Below are positions 32,774-41,292 of a stretch of 49,363 nt of DNA, one piece after another. The notes under the pieces are model-generated. The model searched no databases, was not told the origin of the DNA, and saw nothing but the letters and a program-made list of their open reading frames with translations. Source of the DNA: Variovorax sp. Root318D1 (GTDB lineage: Bacteria > Pseudomonadota > Gammaproteobacteria > Burkholderiales > Burkholderiaceae_C). Position numbers and translations under genes: made by a program. The DNA lies in assembly GCF_001424835.1 (NCBI RefSeq), contig NZ_LMCQ01000013.1, positions 1 through 49,363 of the forward strand, read 5' to 3'. Positions within the stretch are counted from its first letter, which is position 1. Every line of letters begins with the position of its first letter.

Positions 32774-32830
32774 GAAAGTACCATTGCGACCTGACGCAGT
32801 ACCAAAGCCGCAAGCGTGTTTCTCCAGAAT
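32774..32830 (+). promoter_or_regulatory. Probable AraC-activated promoter of the polyol operon
   Basis: Two direct copies of AGTACCA (32777-32783 and 32798-32804), each followed two bases later by GC, are 21 bp apart, that is two helical turns. This is the geometry of AraC-family half-sites next to a promoter. CAGAAT (32825-32830) is a possible -10; the corresponding -35 position (CCAAAG, 32802-32807) is poor and overlaps the proximal copy, as in activator-dependent promoters. The regulator would be the AraC-type protein at 41293. Confidence 0.5.
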
Positions 32831-32880
32831 CCAGGCCACGGCGACCCGACACAGGGCGTCGCTCACCTCTAGGAGACAAC

Positions 32881-34191
32881 ATGAAGCGTTTTCTGAAAGC
32901 GGGCCTCGTCCTCGCACTCGCCGGCACGGGGCTCCTGTCCCAGGCCGCCACCGAACTCGTGATTGCGACCGTCAACAACGGCCACATGATCGAGATGCAG
33001 AAGCTCACCCCTTTCTTCGAAAAAGCCAACCCCGACATCAAGCTCAAGTGGGTCACGCTGGAAGAAGGCACGCTGCGCCAGCGAGTGACGACCGACATCG
33101 CCACCAAGGGCGGCCAGTTCGACGTGATGACCATCGGACTGTACGAGGCGCCGATCTGGTCCAAGAAGGGCTGGCTCCAGCCCATTGCCACCGACGCCGC
33201 CTACGACGCCGACGACCTGCTGCCCGCCATCCGCGCCGGCTTGTCGTATGAAGGCAAGCTCTACGCCGCGCCGTTCTACGGCGAGAGCTCGATGCTCATG
33301 TACCGCAAGGACTTGGCCGACAAGGTCGGCTTCCAGATGCCCGAGCAGCCCACCTGGGCGCAGGTGAAAGAGCTGGCCGGCAAGATCCACGACCCGAAGG
33401 CCGGCGTGTACGGCATGTGCCTGCGCGGCAAGCCGGGCTGGGGCGACAACATGGCGTTCCTGACCACGCTGGTGAACACTAACGGCGGACAGTGGTTCGA
33501 CATGCAGTGGAAGCCGCAGATCGACACCAAGCCCTGGAAGGACGCGATCAATTTCTACGTCGACCTGATGAAGTCCTATGGCCCACCCGGTGCCTCGGCC
33601 AACAGCTTCAACGAGAACCTCGCACTTTTCAACGAGGGCAAGTGCGGCATGTGGGTGGATGCCACCATCGCCGCCTCGTTCATCAGCGACCCGAAGCAGT
33701 CGAAGGTGGCTGACAAGGTGGCTTTTGCCCAGGCCCCCGTGGCTGTGACCCCCAAGGGCGCCAACTGGCTGTGGACCTGGAACCTCGCCATTCCGGCCAG
33801 CTCGACCAAGGGCGCGGCCGCGCAGACGTTCGTGAAGTGGGCAACCTCCAAGGAGTACGTCAACCTGGTCGCCAAGGAGCATGGCTGGGCCACGGTGCCC
33901 ACCGGCACGCGCAAGTCGACCTACGCGAACCCCGAGTTCCAGAAGCTCGCCAAGTTCGCCGCGGCAGAGAAGAAGGCCATCGACACCGCCAACCTCAGCG
34001 ACAGCACCTTGCCCAAGTCGCCGTACGTCGGTGTGCAGTACGCGGCCATTCCCGAGTTCCAGGCCATCGGCGTGGCGGTGGGGCAGCAGATGAGCGCGGC
34101 GCTGTCGGGCAAGGTCACGGTCGACCAGGCGTTGAAGACCTCGCAGACGGCGGCTGAGCGCGAGATGAAGAAGGCTGGGTACTACAAGTAG
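32881..34191 (+). CDS. smoE: Polyol ABC transporter substrate-binding protein (SmoE/MtlE-like)
   Basis: 436-residue family-1 solute-binding protein for sugar alcohols. ATG 32881 with TAGGAGA upstream; signal peptide MKRFLKAGLVLALAGTGLLSQA. The mature start TELVIATVNNGHMIEMQKLT and the segments KWVTLEEGTLRQRVTTDIA, QFDVMTIGLYEAPIWSKKGW and YAAPFYGESSMLMYRKDLA are characteristic of the sorbitol/mannitol binding group (SmoE of Rhodobacter, MtlE of Pseudomonas). It heads an operon with two permeases, ATPase and polyol dehydrogenases. Exact polyol preference is not readable from sequence. Confidence 0.92.
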   Translation: MKRFLKAGLVLALAGTGLLSQAATELVIATVNNGHMIEMQKLTPFFEKANPDIKLKWVTLEEGTLRQRVTTDIATKGGQFDVMTIGLYEAPIWSKKGWLQPIATDAAYDADDLLPAIRAGLSYEGKLYAAPFYGESSMLMYRKDLADKVGFQMPEQPTWAQVKELAGKIHDPKAGVYGMCLRGKPGWGDNMAFLTTLVNTNGGQWFDMQWKPQIDTKPWKDAINFYVDLMKSYGPPGASANSFNENLALFNEGKCGMWVDATIAASFISDPKQSKVADKVAFAQAPVAVTPKGANWLWTWNLAIPASSTKGAAAQTFVKWATSKEYVNLVAKEHGWATVPTGTRKSTYANPEFQKLAKFAAAEKKAIDTANLSDSTLPKSPYVGVQYAAIPEFQAIGVAVGQQMSAALSGKVTVDQALKTSQTAAEREMKKAGYYK

Positions 34192-34204
34192 CAAGCCGTC
34201 TTTC

Positions 34205-34302
34205 CCCTCTCCCCTCGGGGAGAGGGCAGGGTGAGGGGGCGGCGTGCCCATGAGCACCGTCGCACGCCCTCACCCCAACCCTCTCCCGCAAGCGGGAGAG
34301 GG
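34205..34302. repeat. Paired REP-like hairpins in the smoE-smoF gap
   Basis: Hairpin 1: CCCTCTCCCC / GGGGAGAGGG (34205-34226, loop TC). Hairpin 2: CCCTCTCCCGC / GCGGGAGAGGG (34279-34302, loop AA). Each carries a GGGTGAGGG or CCCTCACCC arm toward the centre, so the pair forms a head-to-head unit about 100 bp long. Such CCCTCTCCC/GTGAGGG repeats are dispersed in proteobacterial genomes. Inside an operon it would protect the smoE mRNA 3' end and lower permease expression. Confidence 0.8.
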
Positions 34303-34327
34303 GGCAACAGCCTGAGAGGAACAAAAG

Positions 34328-35185
34328 ATGAACCGACTCCTGCCCCGGGCCCTGATGGCGCCCGCCGTGCTCACGCTCCTGATGTGGATGATCGTGCCGC
34401 TCGCGATGACGTTGTACTTCTCGTTCGTGAACTACAACCTCATGCAACCCGGCGAGCGCACGTTCGCGGGCATCGAGAACTTTCATTACTTCGTCACCGA
34501 TCCGGACTTCTGGCCCGCGACCTGGAACACGCTGATGCTGATCGGCAGCGTGATCGTCATCACGGTGGTGTTCGGCGTGCTGCTCGCCCTCTTGGTGAAT
34601 GAACCCTTTCCAGGCCGCGGCATCGTGCGGGTGCTGCTCATCTCGCCGTTCTTCGTCATGCCCGCGGTCAACGCACTGCTGTGGAAGCACATGATGATGA
34701 ACCCCATCTACGGCATCCTGGCCGACGTGTGGCGCTTCTTCGGCGCGCAGCCTGTCGACTGGCTGACCGACGTGCCGCTGTTCTCGGTGATCGTCATGGT
34801 GGCCTGGCAGTGGCTGCCGTTTGCGTGCCTGATCTTCATCACTTCGCTGCAGTCGCTCGACCGCGAGCAGATGGAAGCCGCGCGCATGGACGGCGCGAGC
34901 GCATTCCAGCGCTTCTTCTACCTGACCATTCCGCACCTCGGCCGGCCGATGGCAGTGGTGATCATGATCGAGATGATCTTTCTGCTCAGCGTGTTCGCCG
35001 AGATCGCCATCACCACCAATGGCGGCCCGGGCAACGAGAGCACCAACATGACCTACCTGATCTTCAAGCAGTCGCTGATGAATTTCGACGTGGGCGTGGC
35101 TTCGGCCGGTGCGCTGTTCGCGGTGGTACTGGCCAACATCGTGGCCGTGTTCCTGATCCGCATCATCGGCAAGAACCTGGATTAA
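34328..35185 (+). CDS. smoF: Polyol ABC transporter permease (SmoF/MtlF-like)
   Basis: 285-residue MalF-type inner-membrane permease. It starts MNRLLPRALMAPAVLTLLMW with GAGAGGAA upstream. Six membrane segments; the EAA loop EAARMDGASAFQRFFYLTIP begins near residue 182. The insertion ITTNGGPGNESTNMTYLIF between the last helices is typical of sugar-alcohol permeases of this group. It follows the REP-like pair and ends 5 nt before the second permease. Confidence 0.93.
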   Translation: MNRLLPRALMAPAVLTLLMWMIVPLAMTLYFSFVNYNLMQPGERTFAGIENFHYFVTDPDFWPATWNTLMLIGSVIVITVVFGVLLALLVNEPFPGRGIVRVLLISPFFVMPAVNALLWKHMMMNPIYGILADVWRFFGAQPVDWLTDVPLFSVIVMVAWQWLPFACLIFITSLQSLDREQMEAARMDGASAFQRFFYLTIPHLGRPMAVVIMIEMIFLLSVFAEIAITTNGGPGNESTNMTYLIFKQSLMNFDVGVASAGALFAVVLANIVAVFLIRIIGKNLD

Positions 35186-35190
35186 CGACC

Positions 35191-36015
35191 ATGCAACCCA
35201 GCAATTTTCTCCCGCAACTGCTGCGCACCGCGGGCGCGTGGGCCGCAGCGCTGCTGCTGTTCTTCCCGCTCGGCTGGCTGTTCCTCACGGCCTTCAAGAC
35301 AGAGCTGCAGGCCATCCACGTGCCGCCTCTCTTCATCTTTGAACCCACGCTCGACAACTTCAGCGAAGTGCAGCGCCGAAGCGACTACCTGCTGTATGCG
35401 CGCAATTCGCTCATCACCAGCCTGGGCTCGACCATCATCGGCCTCTTGATCGCGGCGCCCGCCGCGTACTCGATGGCGTTCTTTCGCACGAAGAAGACGC
35501 GCGACATCCTGATGTGGATGCTCTCCACCAAGATGATGCCGGCCGTCGGCGCGCTGGTACCGATCTATGTGCTCGCGCAAACCGCGGGCCTGCTCGACTC
35601 GCTCACCGCGCTGACCATCGTGTTCACGCTGTCGAACCTGCCGATCATGGTGTGGATGCTCTACAGCGCCTACAAGGACATTCCGAACGAGATCCTCGAG
35701 GCCGCGCGCATGGACGGTGCGACCCTGTGGACCGAGTTCCGCCACGTCGTGCTGCCGCTGTCGGTCGGCGGCCTCGCATCGACCGGACTGCTGTGCCTGG
35801 TGCTGAGCTGGAACGAGGCCTTCTGGGCGCTCAACCTCAGCTCGGCCAAGGCCGGCACGCTGGCCACGCTCATCGCCTCGTACTCCAGCCCCGAGGGCCT
35901 GTTCTGGGCCAAGCTGTCGGCCGCCTCGCTGATGGCCATTGCGCCCATCGTCGTGTTCGGCTGGTTCAGCCAGAAGCAACTGGTGCAAGGCCTGACCTTC
36001 GGCGCCGTCAAGTAA
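35191..36015 (+). CDS. smoG: Polyol ABC transporter permease (SmoG/MtlG-like)
   Basis: 274-residue MalG-type permease. ATG 35191, five nt after smoF. N-terminal helix AAALLLFFPLGWLFLTAF, then FEPTLDNFSEVQRRSDYLLY, the segment RDILMWMLSTKMMPAVGALV specific to this polyol group, and the EAA loop EAARMDGATLWTEFRHVVLP near residue 169. It ends LVQGLTFGAVK as MtlG-like proteins do. Together with smoF it forms the membrane channel. Confidence 0.93.
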   Translation: MQPSNFLPQLLRTAGAWAAALLLFFPLGWLFLTAFKTELQAIHVPPLFIFEPTLDNFSEVQRRSDYLLYARNSLITSLGSTIIGLLIAAPAAYSMAFFRTKKTRDILMWMLSTKMMPAVGALVPIYVLAQTAGLLDSLTALTIVFTLSNLPIMVWMLYSAYKDIPNEILEAARMDGATLWTEFRHVVLPLSVGGLASTGLLCLVLSWNEAFWALNLSSAKAGTLATLIASYSSPEGLFWAKLSAASLMAIAPIVVFGWFSQKQLVQGLTFGAVK

Positions 36016-36032
36016 AGAAAGGGAGACATCTC

Positions 36033-37070
36033 ATGGCCTACCTGCAACTCAACGACATCAAGAAGAGCTTCGGCGACGTCAACATCATCAAGGGCGTCGA
36101 TCTCGAGATCCAGAAGGGCGAGTTCATCGTCTTCGTCGGTCCTTCGGGCTGCGGCAAGTCGACGCTGCTGCGCCTCATTGCGGGGCTCGAGCCCATCACC
36201 AGCGGCAACCTGCTGCTCGATGGCAAGGACATCACCTGGGCGCCCTCGGGCAAGCGCGACCTGGCGATGGTGTTCCAGAGTTACGCGCTCTATCCGCACA
36301 TGAGCGTCTACGACAACATGTCCTTCGCGCTCAAGCTCGCGGGCGTTTCGAAGAGCGAGATCAAGACCAAGGTCGAGTACGCGGCCAAGACACTCAACCT
36401 CACGCAATACCTCGACCGCACACCCAAGGACTTGTCGGGCGGGCAGCGGCAGCGCGTTGCCATCGGCCGCGCCATCGTGCGCGCGCCCAAGGTGTTCCTG
36501 TTCGATGAGCCGCTGTCCAACCTCGATGCGGCGCTGCGCGGCAACACGCGCGTCGAGATCCACAAGCTGCACCGCTCGCTCGGCGCCACCACCATCTACG
36601 TGACGCACGACCAGGTCGAGGCCATGACGCTGGCCGACCGCGTGGTGGTGCTCAGGGACGGTCTCATCGAACAGGTCGGCACGCCGCTCGAACTCTATGA
36701 CCATCCGGCCAATCAGTTCGTCGCGCAGTTCATCGGCATGCCGTCGATGAACATGGTGGCGGCGAGCGCGATCTCGAGTTTTTCCGCTGCCACTGGCGGG
36801 CGCCTGCCGAACGACGGTTTCCTGGGTGTGCGGCCCGAAGGCCTGCGCGTGCATCCGAAGCAGGACGCTGCTGCGGGTGTGCCGGGCCGTGTCGAACTGA
36901 TCGAGGCGCTGGGCGCCGACACGCTGATTCACGTCGACGTGGGCGGCGTGCCGCTGATCGCGCGCCAGAACGAGCGCACGCCGCTCAATGCGGGCGATGA
37001 CGTGGCAGTCGAACTCGATCCCTCGGTGCTGCATCTGTTCAACCGCGAAGGCCGCGCGGTCTCGGCTTGA
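36033..37070 (+). CDS. smoK: Polyol ABC transporter ATP-binding protein (SmoK/MtlK-like)
   Basis: 345-residue MalK/UgpC-type ATPase. ATG 36033 with GGGAGA upstream. Walker A GPSGCGKSTLL, Q-loop VFQSYALYPHM, signature LSGGQRQRVAIG, Walker B VFLFDEPLSNLD, H-loop THDQVEAMTLADR, then QFVAQFIGMPSMNMV leading into a TOBE-type regulatory domain (GFLGVRPEGLRV). It energises SmoF/G. It is followed after 27 nt by the polyol dehydrogenase. Confidence 0.94.
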   Translation: MAYLQLNDIKKSFGDVNIIKGVDLEIQKGEFIVFVGPSGCGKSTLLRLIAGLEPITSGNLLLDGKDITWAPSGKRDLAMVFQSYALYPHMSVYDNMSFALKLAGVSKSEIKTKVEYAAKTLNLTQYLDRTPKDLSGGQRQRVAIGRAIVRAPKVFLFDEPLSNLDAALRGNTRVEIHKLHRSLGATTIYVTHDQVEAMTLADRVVVLRDGLIEQVGTPLELYDHPANQFVAQFIGMPSMNMVAASAISSFSAATGGRLPNDGFLGVRPEGLRVHPKQDAAAGVPGRVELIEALGADTLIHVDVGGVPLIARQNERTPLNAGDDVAVELDPSVLHLFNREGRAVSA

Positions 37071-37097
37071 TTCTTCTTTTTCTTACGGACATTTCCC

Positions 37098-38546
37098 GTG
37101 ACCCTTGCAGCAGCGCCCGTTGATGGGCCAACTCCGCCATCTCCTTCCGAGTTCACGGTGCTACACCTTGGACTCGGCTCGTTCCACCGGGCCCACCAAG
37201 CCGTCTACCTTCAGCGGTTGATCGACGCGGGCGATATCCGCTGGTCGCTTTCGGGCGCCAACATCCGGCCCGATATGGCCGACGTGGTTGCCGCCTTGCA
37301 GGCGCAGGGCGGCCGCTACACGCTCGAAACTGTGTCGCCCGCAGGCGAGTACCGCTACGAGCAGATCGAAGCCATTCGCGAAGTGCTGCCATGGGAGCCC
37401 TCGCTGGCCGCAGTGATCGCGCGCGGCGCCGCGCCCTCCACGCGCATCGTGTCGTTCACCGTGACCGAGGCGGGCTATTACCTCGACACCAAGGGCAATC
37501 TGGACATGTCTTTCGGCGATCTTGCGGCCGACATAGAGCGAGCCCGCCGAACCGAGGCTGGCGGCGAGGGCGTGACCATCTACGGCGCCGTCTGCGCGAT
37601 CCTGCGCGCTCGCAAGGCCGCTGAGGCCGGCCGGGTCACGCTCCTCAACTGCGACAACCTGCGCCACAACGGCGACCGTTTTCGTGCCGGCTTGCTCGAG
37701 TTCATCGAGCGTGCCGGCGATGCCGACTTGCTCGCATGGGTGCAAGCGAATACCGCCTGCCCCAACGCGATGGTGGACCGCATCACGCCGCGCCCGCCGC
37801 CCGAATTGCGCGCGCGCGTGAAGGCCGCCACCGGGCGCGACGATGCGGCCGCGATCACCGGCGAGAGCTTCATCCAGTGGGTGATCGAAGACAACTTCGT
37901 AGCGGGTCGTCCCGACTGGGGCCGCGTGGGCGTGGAACTGGTGGAGTCGGTGCAGCCTTACGAGGAAGCCAAGATCCGCATCCTCAATGCCACGCACAGC
38001 TGCATCGCCTGGGCCGGCACTCTGATCGGGTTGAACTTCATCCACGAGGGCACGCACCACGCGGCGATCCGAAAGATGGCCTACGACTACGTGACTGACG
38101 ACGTGATCCCGTGCCTCAGCCCAAGCCCGATCGACCTCGCGGCCTATCGCGACGTGGTGCTCGACCGCTTCGGCAACCCCGCGATCCGCGACACCAACCA
38201 GCGCGTGGCGGCCGATGGTTTCTCGAAGATCCCGGGCTTCATCGCGCCCACGGTGCGCGAGCGGCTCGCCGCCGGGCAGCCGATCGACAGCGTCGCAATG
38301 TTGCCCGCGCTGTTCCTTGCCTTCCTGCAACTCTGGCATCGCGGGGCATTGCCCTATGCCTACCAGGACCAGGGCATGGACGAGGCCGTGGCGCACGCCA
38401 TCTGCGATGCCGCCGATCCGGTGCTCGCGCTGTGTTCGGACGCCGGACTTTGGGGCCCCGTCGTGGGCGACGTGCGGCTGATCGACGCCGTGCGCGGTGC
38501 GAGCGGGCGTGTGGAAAATTTTGTGAATCCAGGAGCAACGATATGA
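37098..38546 (+). CDS. Long-chain polyol dehydrogenase (mannitol 2- or D-arabinitol 4-dehydrogenase)
   Basis: 482-residue NAD-dependent polyol dehydrogenase (PSLDR family) oxidising mannitol to fructose or D-arabinitol to D-xylulose. The start is GTG 37098. The Rossmann part starts VLHLGLGSFHRAHQAVYLQR; the family signature reads NAMVDRITPRPP; the catalytic Lys-Asn-His set is in EEAKIRILNATHSCIAW. The form VLHLGLGSFHRAHQ leans to the arabinitol/mannitol branch; the presence of both fructokinase and xylulokinase downstream fits dual use. The stop overlaps the next start by 4 nt (ATGA). Confidence 0.9.
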   Translation: MTLAAAPVDGPTPPSPSEFTVLHLGLGSFHRAHQAVYLQRLIDAGDIRWSLSGANIRPDMADVVAALQAQGGRYTLETVSPAGEYRYEQIEAIREVLPWEPSLAAVIARGAAPSTRIVSFTVTEAGYYLDTKGNLDMSFGDLAADIERARRTEAGGEGVTIYGAVCAILRARKAAEAGRVTLLNCDNLRHNGDRFRAGLLEFIERAGDADLLAWVQANTACPNAMVDRITPRPPPELRARVKAATGRDDAAAITGESFIQWVIEDNFVAGRPDWGRVGVELVESVQPYEEAKIRILNATHSCIAWAGTLIGLNFIHEGTHHAAIRKMAYDYVTDDVIPCLSPSPIDLAAYRDVVLDRFGNPAIRDTNQRVAADGFSKIPGFIAPTVRERLAAGQPIDSVAMLPALFLAFLQLWHRGALPYAYQDQGMDEAVAHAICDAADPVLALCSDAGLWGPVVGDVRLIDAVRGASGRVENFVNPGATI

Positions 38547-39331
38547 GCGAACGTCTGAAGAACCGCCATGTGCTGCTGACCGGCGCCGGTGGCGGCATCG
38601 GTCTGGCCGTGGCCGAGGCCTGCATTGCCGAGGGCGCGCGCTGCAGCGTGGTCGACCGCGCGGTGGCGGCACCCGAGGCGGTGCGGGCGCTGCAGCAGCA
38701 ACACCCCGACAAGCTCGCCTACATCGCGGCCGACGTGACCGACACGCAGGCCATCGCGCACATGCTGGCCGAGGCGCAGGTCGCCTTCGGGCCCATCCAC
38801 ACGCTGTTCAACAATGCCGCGGTGTTCGACCTTGCGCCGCTGCTCGACAGCGATGAGGCTTCCTTCGACAGGCTCTTTGCCGTCAACGTGAAGGGCATGT
38901 TCTTCGTGATGCAGGCCGTGCTGCGCCACATGGTCGAGGCCGGCACGCAGGGCGCCTCGGTCATCAACATGGCCTCGCAGGCCGGGCGGCGCGGCGAGGC
39001 GCTGGTGTCGCACTACTGCGCCACCAAGGCGGCGGTCATCAGCTACACCCAGAGTGCCGCGCTGGCCATGGCGCCGCACGGCATTCGCGTCAACGGCATT
39101 GCACCGGGTGTAGTCGATACGCCGATGTGGGACCATGTCGACAGCCTGTTCGCCAAGGCCGAAGGGCTGCCGCCCGGTGAGAAGAAGCGGCGCGTCGGCC
39201 TCGAGGTGCCGCTCGGCCGCATGGGCGTGCCGGCGGACGTTGCGGGTGCTGCGGTGTTTCTAGCCAGCGACGAGGCGCGCTACATCACGGCGCAGACCTT
39301 GAATGTCGATGGCGGCAATGTGATGAGCTGA
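38543..39331 (+). CDS. smoS: SDR-family sorbitol (L-iditol 2-) dehydrogenase-like protein
   Basis: 262-residue short-chain dehydrogenase. ATG 38543 after AGGAG, coupled to the previous gene. Coenzyme motif TGAGGGIGLAVAE, NNAA motif LFNNAAVFD, catalytic Ser in INMASQAGRRGE region and YxxxK in SHYCATKAAVISY; the acidic residue in SVVDRAV suggests NAD preference. It ends RYITAQTLNVDGGNVMS. In Rhodobacter-type polyol operons the SDR member (SmoS) oxidises sorbitol to fructose and galactitol to tagatose, and the same role is the best guess. Confidence 0.9.
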   Translation: MSERLKNRHVLLTGAGGGIGLAVAEACIAEGARCSVVDRAVAAPEAVRALQQQHPDKLAYIAADVTDTQAIAHMLAEAQVAFGPIHTLFNNAAVFDLAPLLDSDEASFDRLFAVNVKGMFFVMQAVLRHMVEAGTQGASVINMASQAGRRGEALVSHYCATKAAVISYTQSAALAMAPHGIRVNGIAPGVVDTPMWDHVDSLFAKAEGLPPGEKKRRVGLEVPLGRMGVPADVAGAAVFLASDEARYITAQTLNVDGGNVMS

Positions 39332-39385
39332 GATGAAGTTTGCTGTGCATGAGGTGCTGCGTTCAGGGCGCGCTCCCGCCGACGG

Positions 39386-39592
39386 GGTACCTTTCTCCGC
39401 GAATGTCCCCCGGCCTGCGGCCTCCTCCTTTATTTCGCTGCGCAAGGCACCCCGCCAGCGTGAGCGTTGGTCAGAGCGGTCGTTGATCAGCGGGACACCA
39501 GCAGCGTGCCCCAGTGCACAGGGCGCCGGGTGCTCCCCGCAGCGAAATAAAGGAGGAGCCGAAGGCGGGGGACATTCGCGGAGGGGAGTACC
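39386..39592. repeat. MITE-like long inverted repeat between SDR and aldolase genes
   Basis: Two arms of about 65 bp, 39386-39453 and 39528-39592, are inverted copies. Shared blocks include CTCCGCGAATGTCCCCCG and CTCCTTTATTTCGCTGCG, with GGTAC at the outer ends and GCACCC at the inner ends. The 74-bp centre has no similarity that I see. No ORF spans the element. This is the likely form of a non-autonomous mobile or REP-like sequence inserted in the operon; it accounts for most of the 287-bp gap. Confidence 0.75.
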
Positions 39593-39618
39593 ACCGCTGC
39601 TTTTGAAGCAACCAATTC

Positions 39619-40290
39619 ATGAACCAAGACTTTCATCTGTACCTCGACAGCGCCGACCTGGCCGAGCTGAAGACGTGTCTCCCGCATCCGGTCGTGCACG
39701 GCGTGACGACCAATCCCACGCTGCTGCGGCGCGCCGGCATCGGCCGCAACGAATTGCCCGGCTTGCTGAAACGCTGCATAGAAATGGGCGCGCGGCAGGT
39801 ACAGGCGCAGGTGTATTCGAGCGAGGTCGACGGCATGCTCGAAGACGCGCGCGCCTTGCTGTCTCACTTTGACCCGGGCCAGCTGGTCGTGAAGATTCCC
39901 GCCACGCGCCAAGGCATGGATGCCGGCGCCCGGCTCATCGCGCAGGGAGTGCCGGTGACGTGGACGGCCGTCTATGCGCCCGAACAAGCGCACTTCGCGT
40001 CGCAACTGGGCGCGGCGTATGCGGCGCCTTACCTGGGGCGCCTCGAAGATGCCGGCATCGACGGGCTGGCGCTGATCGCGCAGATGCAGAGGCTGGTCGC
40101 TAAGCGGCCCTCGTCCGGCACGCGCCTCCTGGTGGCGAGCATCCGCTCGCGCGAGGCGTATCTTTCGTTGCTGGAACTGGGCGTTGGGGCCATTACGATT
40201 CCGCCGCGCCTTTTTGCCGAACTGCTCGATCATCCTGCCACGCTTGACGCCGAGCGCGGCTTCCTGGCCGACGCGCACGCCTTGCCTTGA
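39619..40290 (+). CDS. Fructose-6-phosphate aldolase-like short transaldolase (FSA type)
   Basis: 223-residue class I aldolase of the FSA/TalC family. LYLDSADLAEL and VTTNPTLLRRAG are the N-terminal landmarks; the Schiff-base Lys is K92 in QLVVKIPAT. At the two positions that separate E. coli fructose-6-P aldolase from true transaldolases it has Gln (Q64, QAQVYSS) and Tyr (Y138, APYLGRL), the FSA states. It may therefore cleave fructose-6-P to dihydroxyacetone and glyceraldehyde-3-P, or act on a related ketose phosphate. It sits in the polyol operon after the inverted-repeat element and before fructokinase. The classical tal at 29671 has Glu and Phe instead. Confidence 0.85.
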   Translation: MNQDFHLYLDSADLAELKTCLPHPVVHGVTTNPTLLRRAGIGRNELPGLLKRCIEMGARQVQAQVYSSEVDGMLEDARALLSHFDPGQLVVKIPATRQGMDAGARLIAQGVPVTWTAVYAPEQAHFASQLGAAYAAPYLGRLEDAGIDGLALIAQMQRLVAKRPSSGTRLLVASIRSREAYLSLLELGVGAITIPPRLFAELLDHPATLDAERGFLADAHALP

Positions 40291-40310
40291 AAGAAGAGAA
40301 TCCGAGAACC

Positions 40311-41279
40311 ATGCGCATTGCACTCACGGGCGAAGCCCTGATCGATTTCACCGCCAGCGAGGCCGGCACGCTCGCGTTCCTGGGCCACGAGGGCGGCTCG
40401 CCGCTCAACACCGCCGTGGCCTGCGCGCGCCTGGGCGAACCCACCGGCTTTCTCACCCAGCTGTCGACCGACCTGTTCGGCGAACGCCTGTTGCGCTTTC
40501 TCGAGCGCAACGGCGTGGACACGAGCTTCATCCTGCGCAGCGATGCGCCGTCGACCCTTGCCTTTGTCGAGCGCACGCCGCAAACCAACCGCTATGCGTT
40601 CTACACGCGCGCCAGCGCCGACGCGACCTGGGCGCCCGAGCCGCTGCCGCAGCTCCCGGCGGACTGCCGCTTTCTGCACTTCGGTTCCATCTCGCTGCTG
40701 CAGGAGCCAGCGGCCTCGCGCATTGCCGACCTCGTCACGGCCAACGCGGGGCGGCGCGTGATCGTGTTCGACCCCAACGTGCGGCCCAGCCTGATTCCCG
40801 ACATGGCGGAGTACCGCGTGCGCGTCATGGACTGGTTTGCAATGGCCGACCTCGTCAAGCTCAGCGACGAGGACGCCGAACTGCTGGCACCGGGCCAGCC
40901 GGTCGATGCGCTGGCGGCGGAGTGCCTGCGAGCCGGCGCGCATGCGGTGATCGTCACGCGGGGCGGCGCGGGCGCCACGCTCTGGCGCACGGGGCACGAC
41001 CCGCTCACCGTGGCGGCGCCGCGCATCGAGGTGGTCGACACCATCGGCGCGGGCGACACTTTCACGGCGGGGCTATCGGTCGCGCTGCTTGCGCAGGGCG
41101 TTGAGCATCCGGCGCAACTCGGCCAACTGGCCGATGAAGCCTGGCGTCAGGTGATGCGCTTCGCGGCCACGGCCGCTGCCCTGAACTGCACCCGCGAAGG
41201 GGCCGATCCACCCACGCTCGAAGCGGTTCGCGCCGCGCTGGCGCAGCAAGACGATGGGCCCGCCCTATCCCAGTCCTGA
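40311..41279 (+). CDS. frk: Fructokinase, PfkB/ribokinase family
   Basis: 322-residue sugar kinase phosphorylating fructose (from mannitol or sorbitol) to fructose-6-P. PfkB motif 1 is GGSPLNTAVACARLG and motif 2 DTIGAGDTFTAGL with the catalytic Asp. ATG 40311 with GAGAA upstream, 20 nt after the aldolase. The FDPNVRPSLIPD segment is typical for fructokinases of this branch (MtlZ, ScrK). A few other ketoses are conceivable. Confidence 0.9.
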   Translation: MRIALTGEALIDFTASEAGTLAFLGHEGGSPLNTAVACARLGEPTGFLTQLSTDLFGERLLRFLERNGVDTSFILRSDAPSTLAFVERTPQTNRYAFYTRASADATWAPEPLPQLPADCRFLHFGSISLLQEPAASRIADLVTANAGRRVIVFDPNVRPSLIPDMAEYRVRVMDWFAMADLVKLSDEDAELLAPGQPVDALAAECLRAGAHAVIVTRGGAGATLWRTGHDPLTVAAPRIEVVDTIGAGDTFTAGLSVALLAQGVEHPAQLGQLADEAWRQVMRFAATAAALNCTREGADPPTLEAVRAALAQQDDGPALSQS

Positions 41280-41292
41280 CCCCCGTGCTGCC

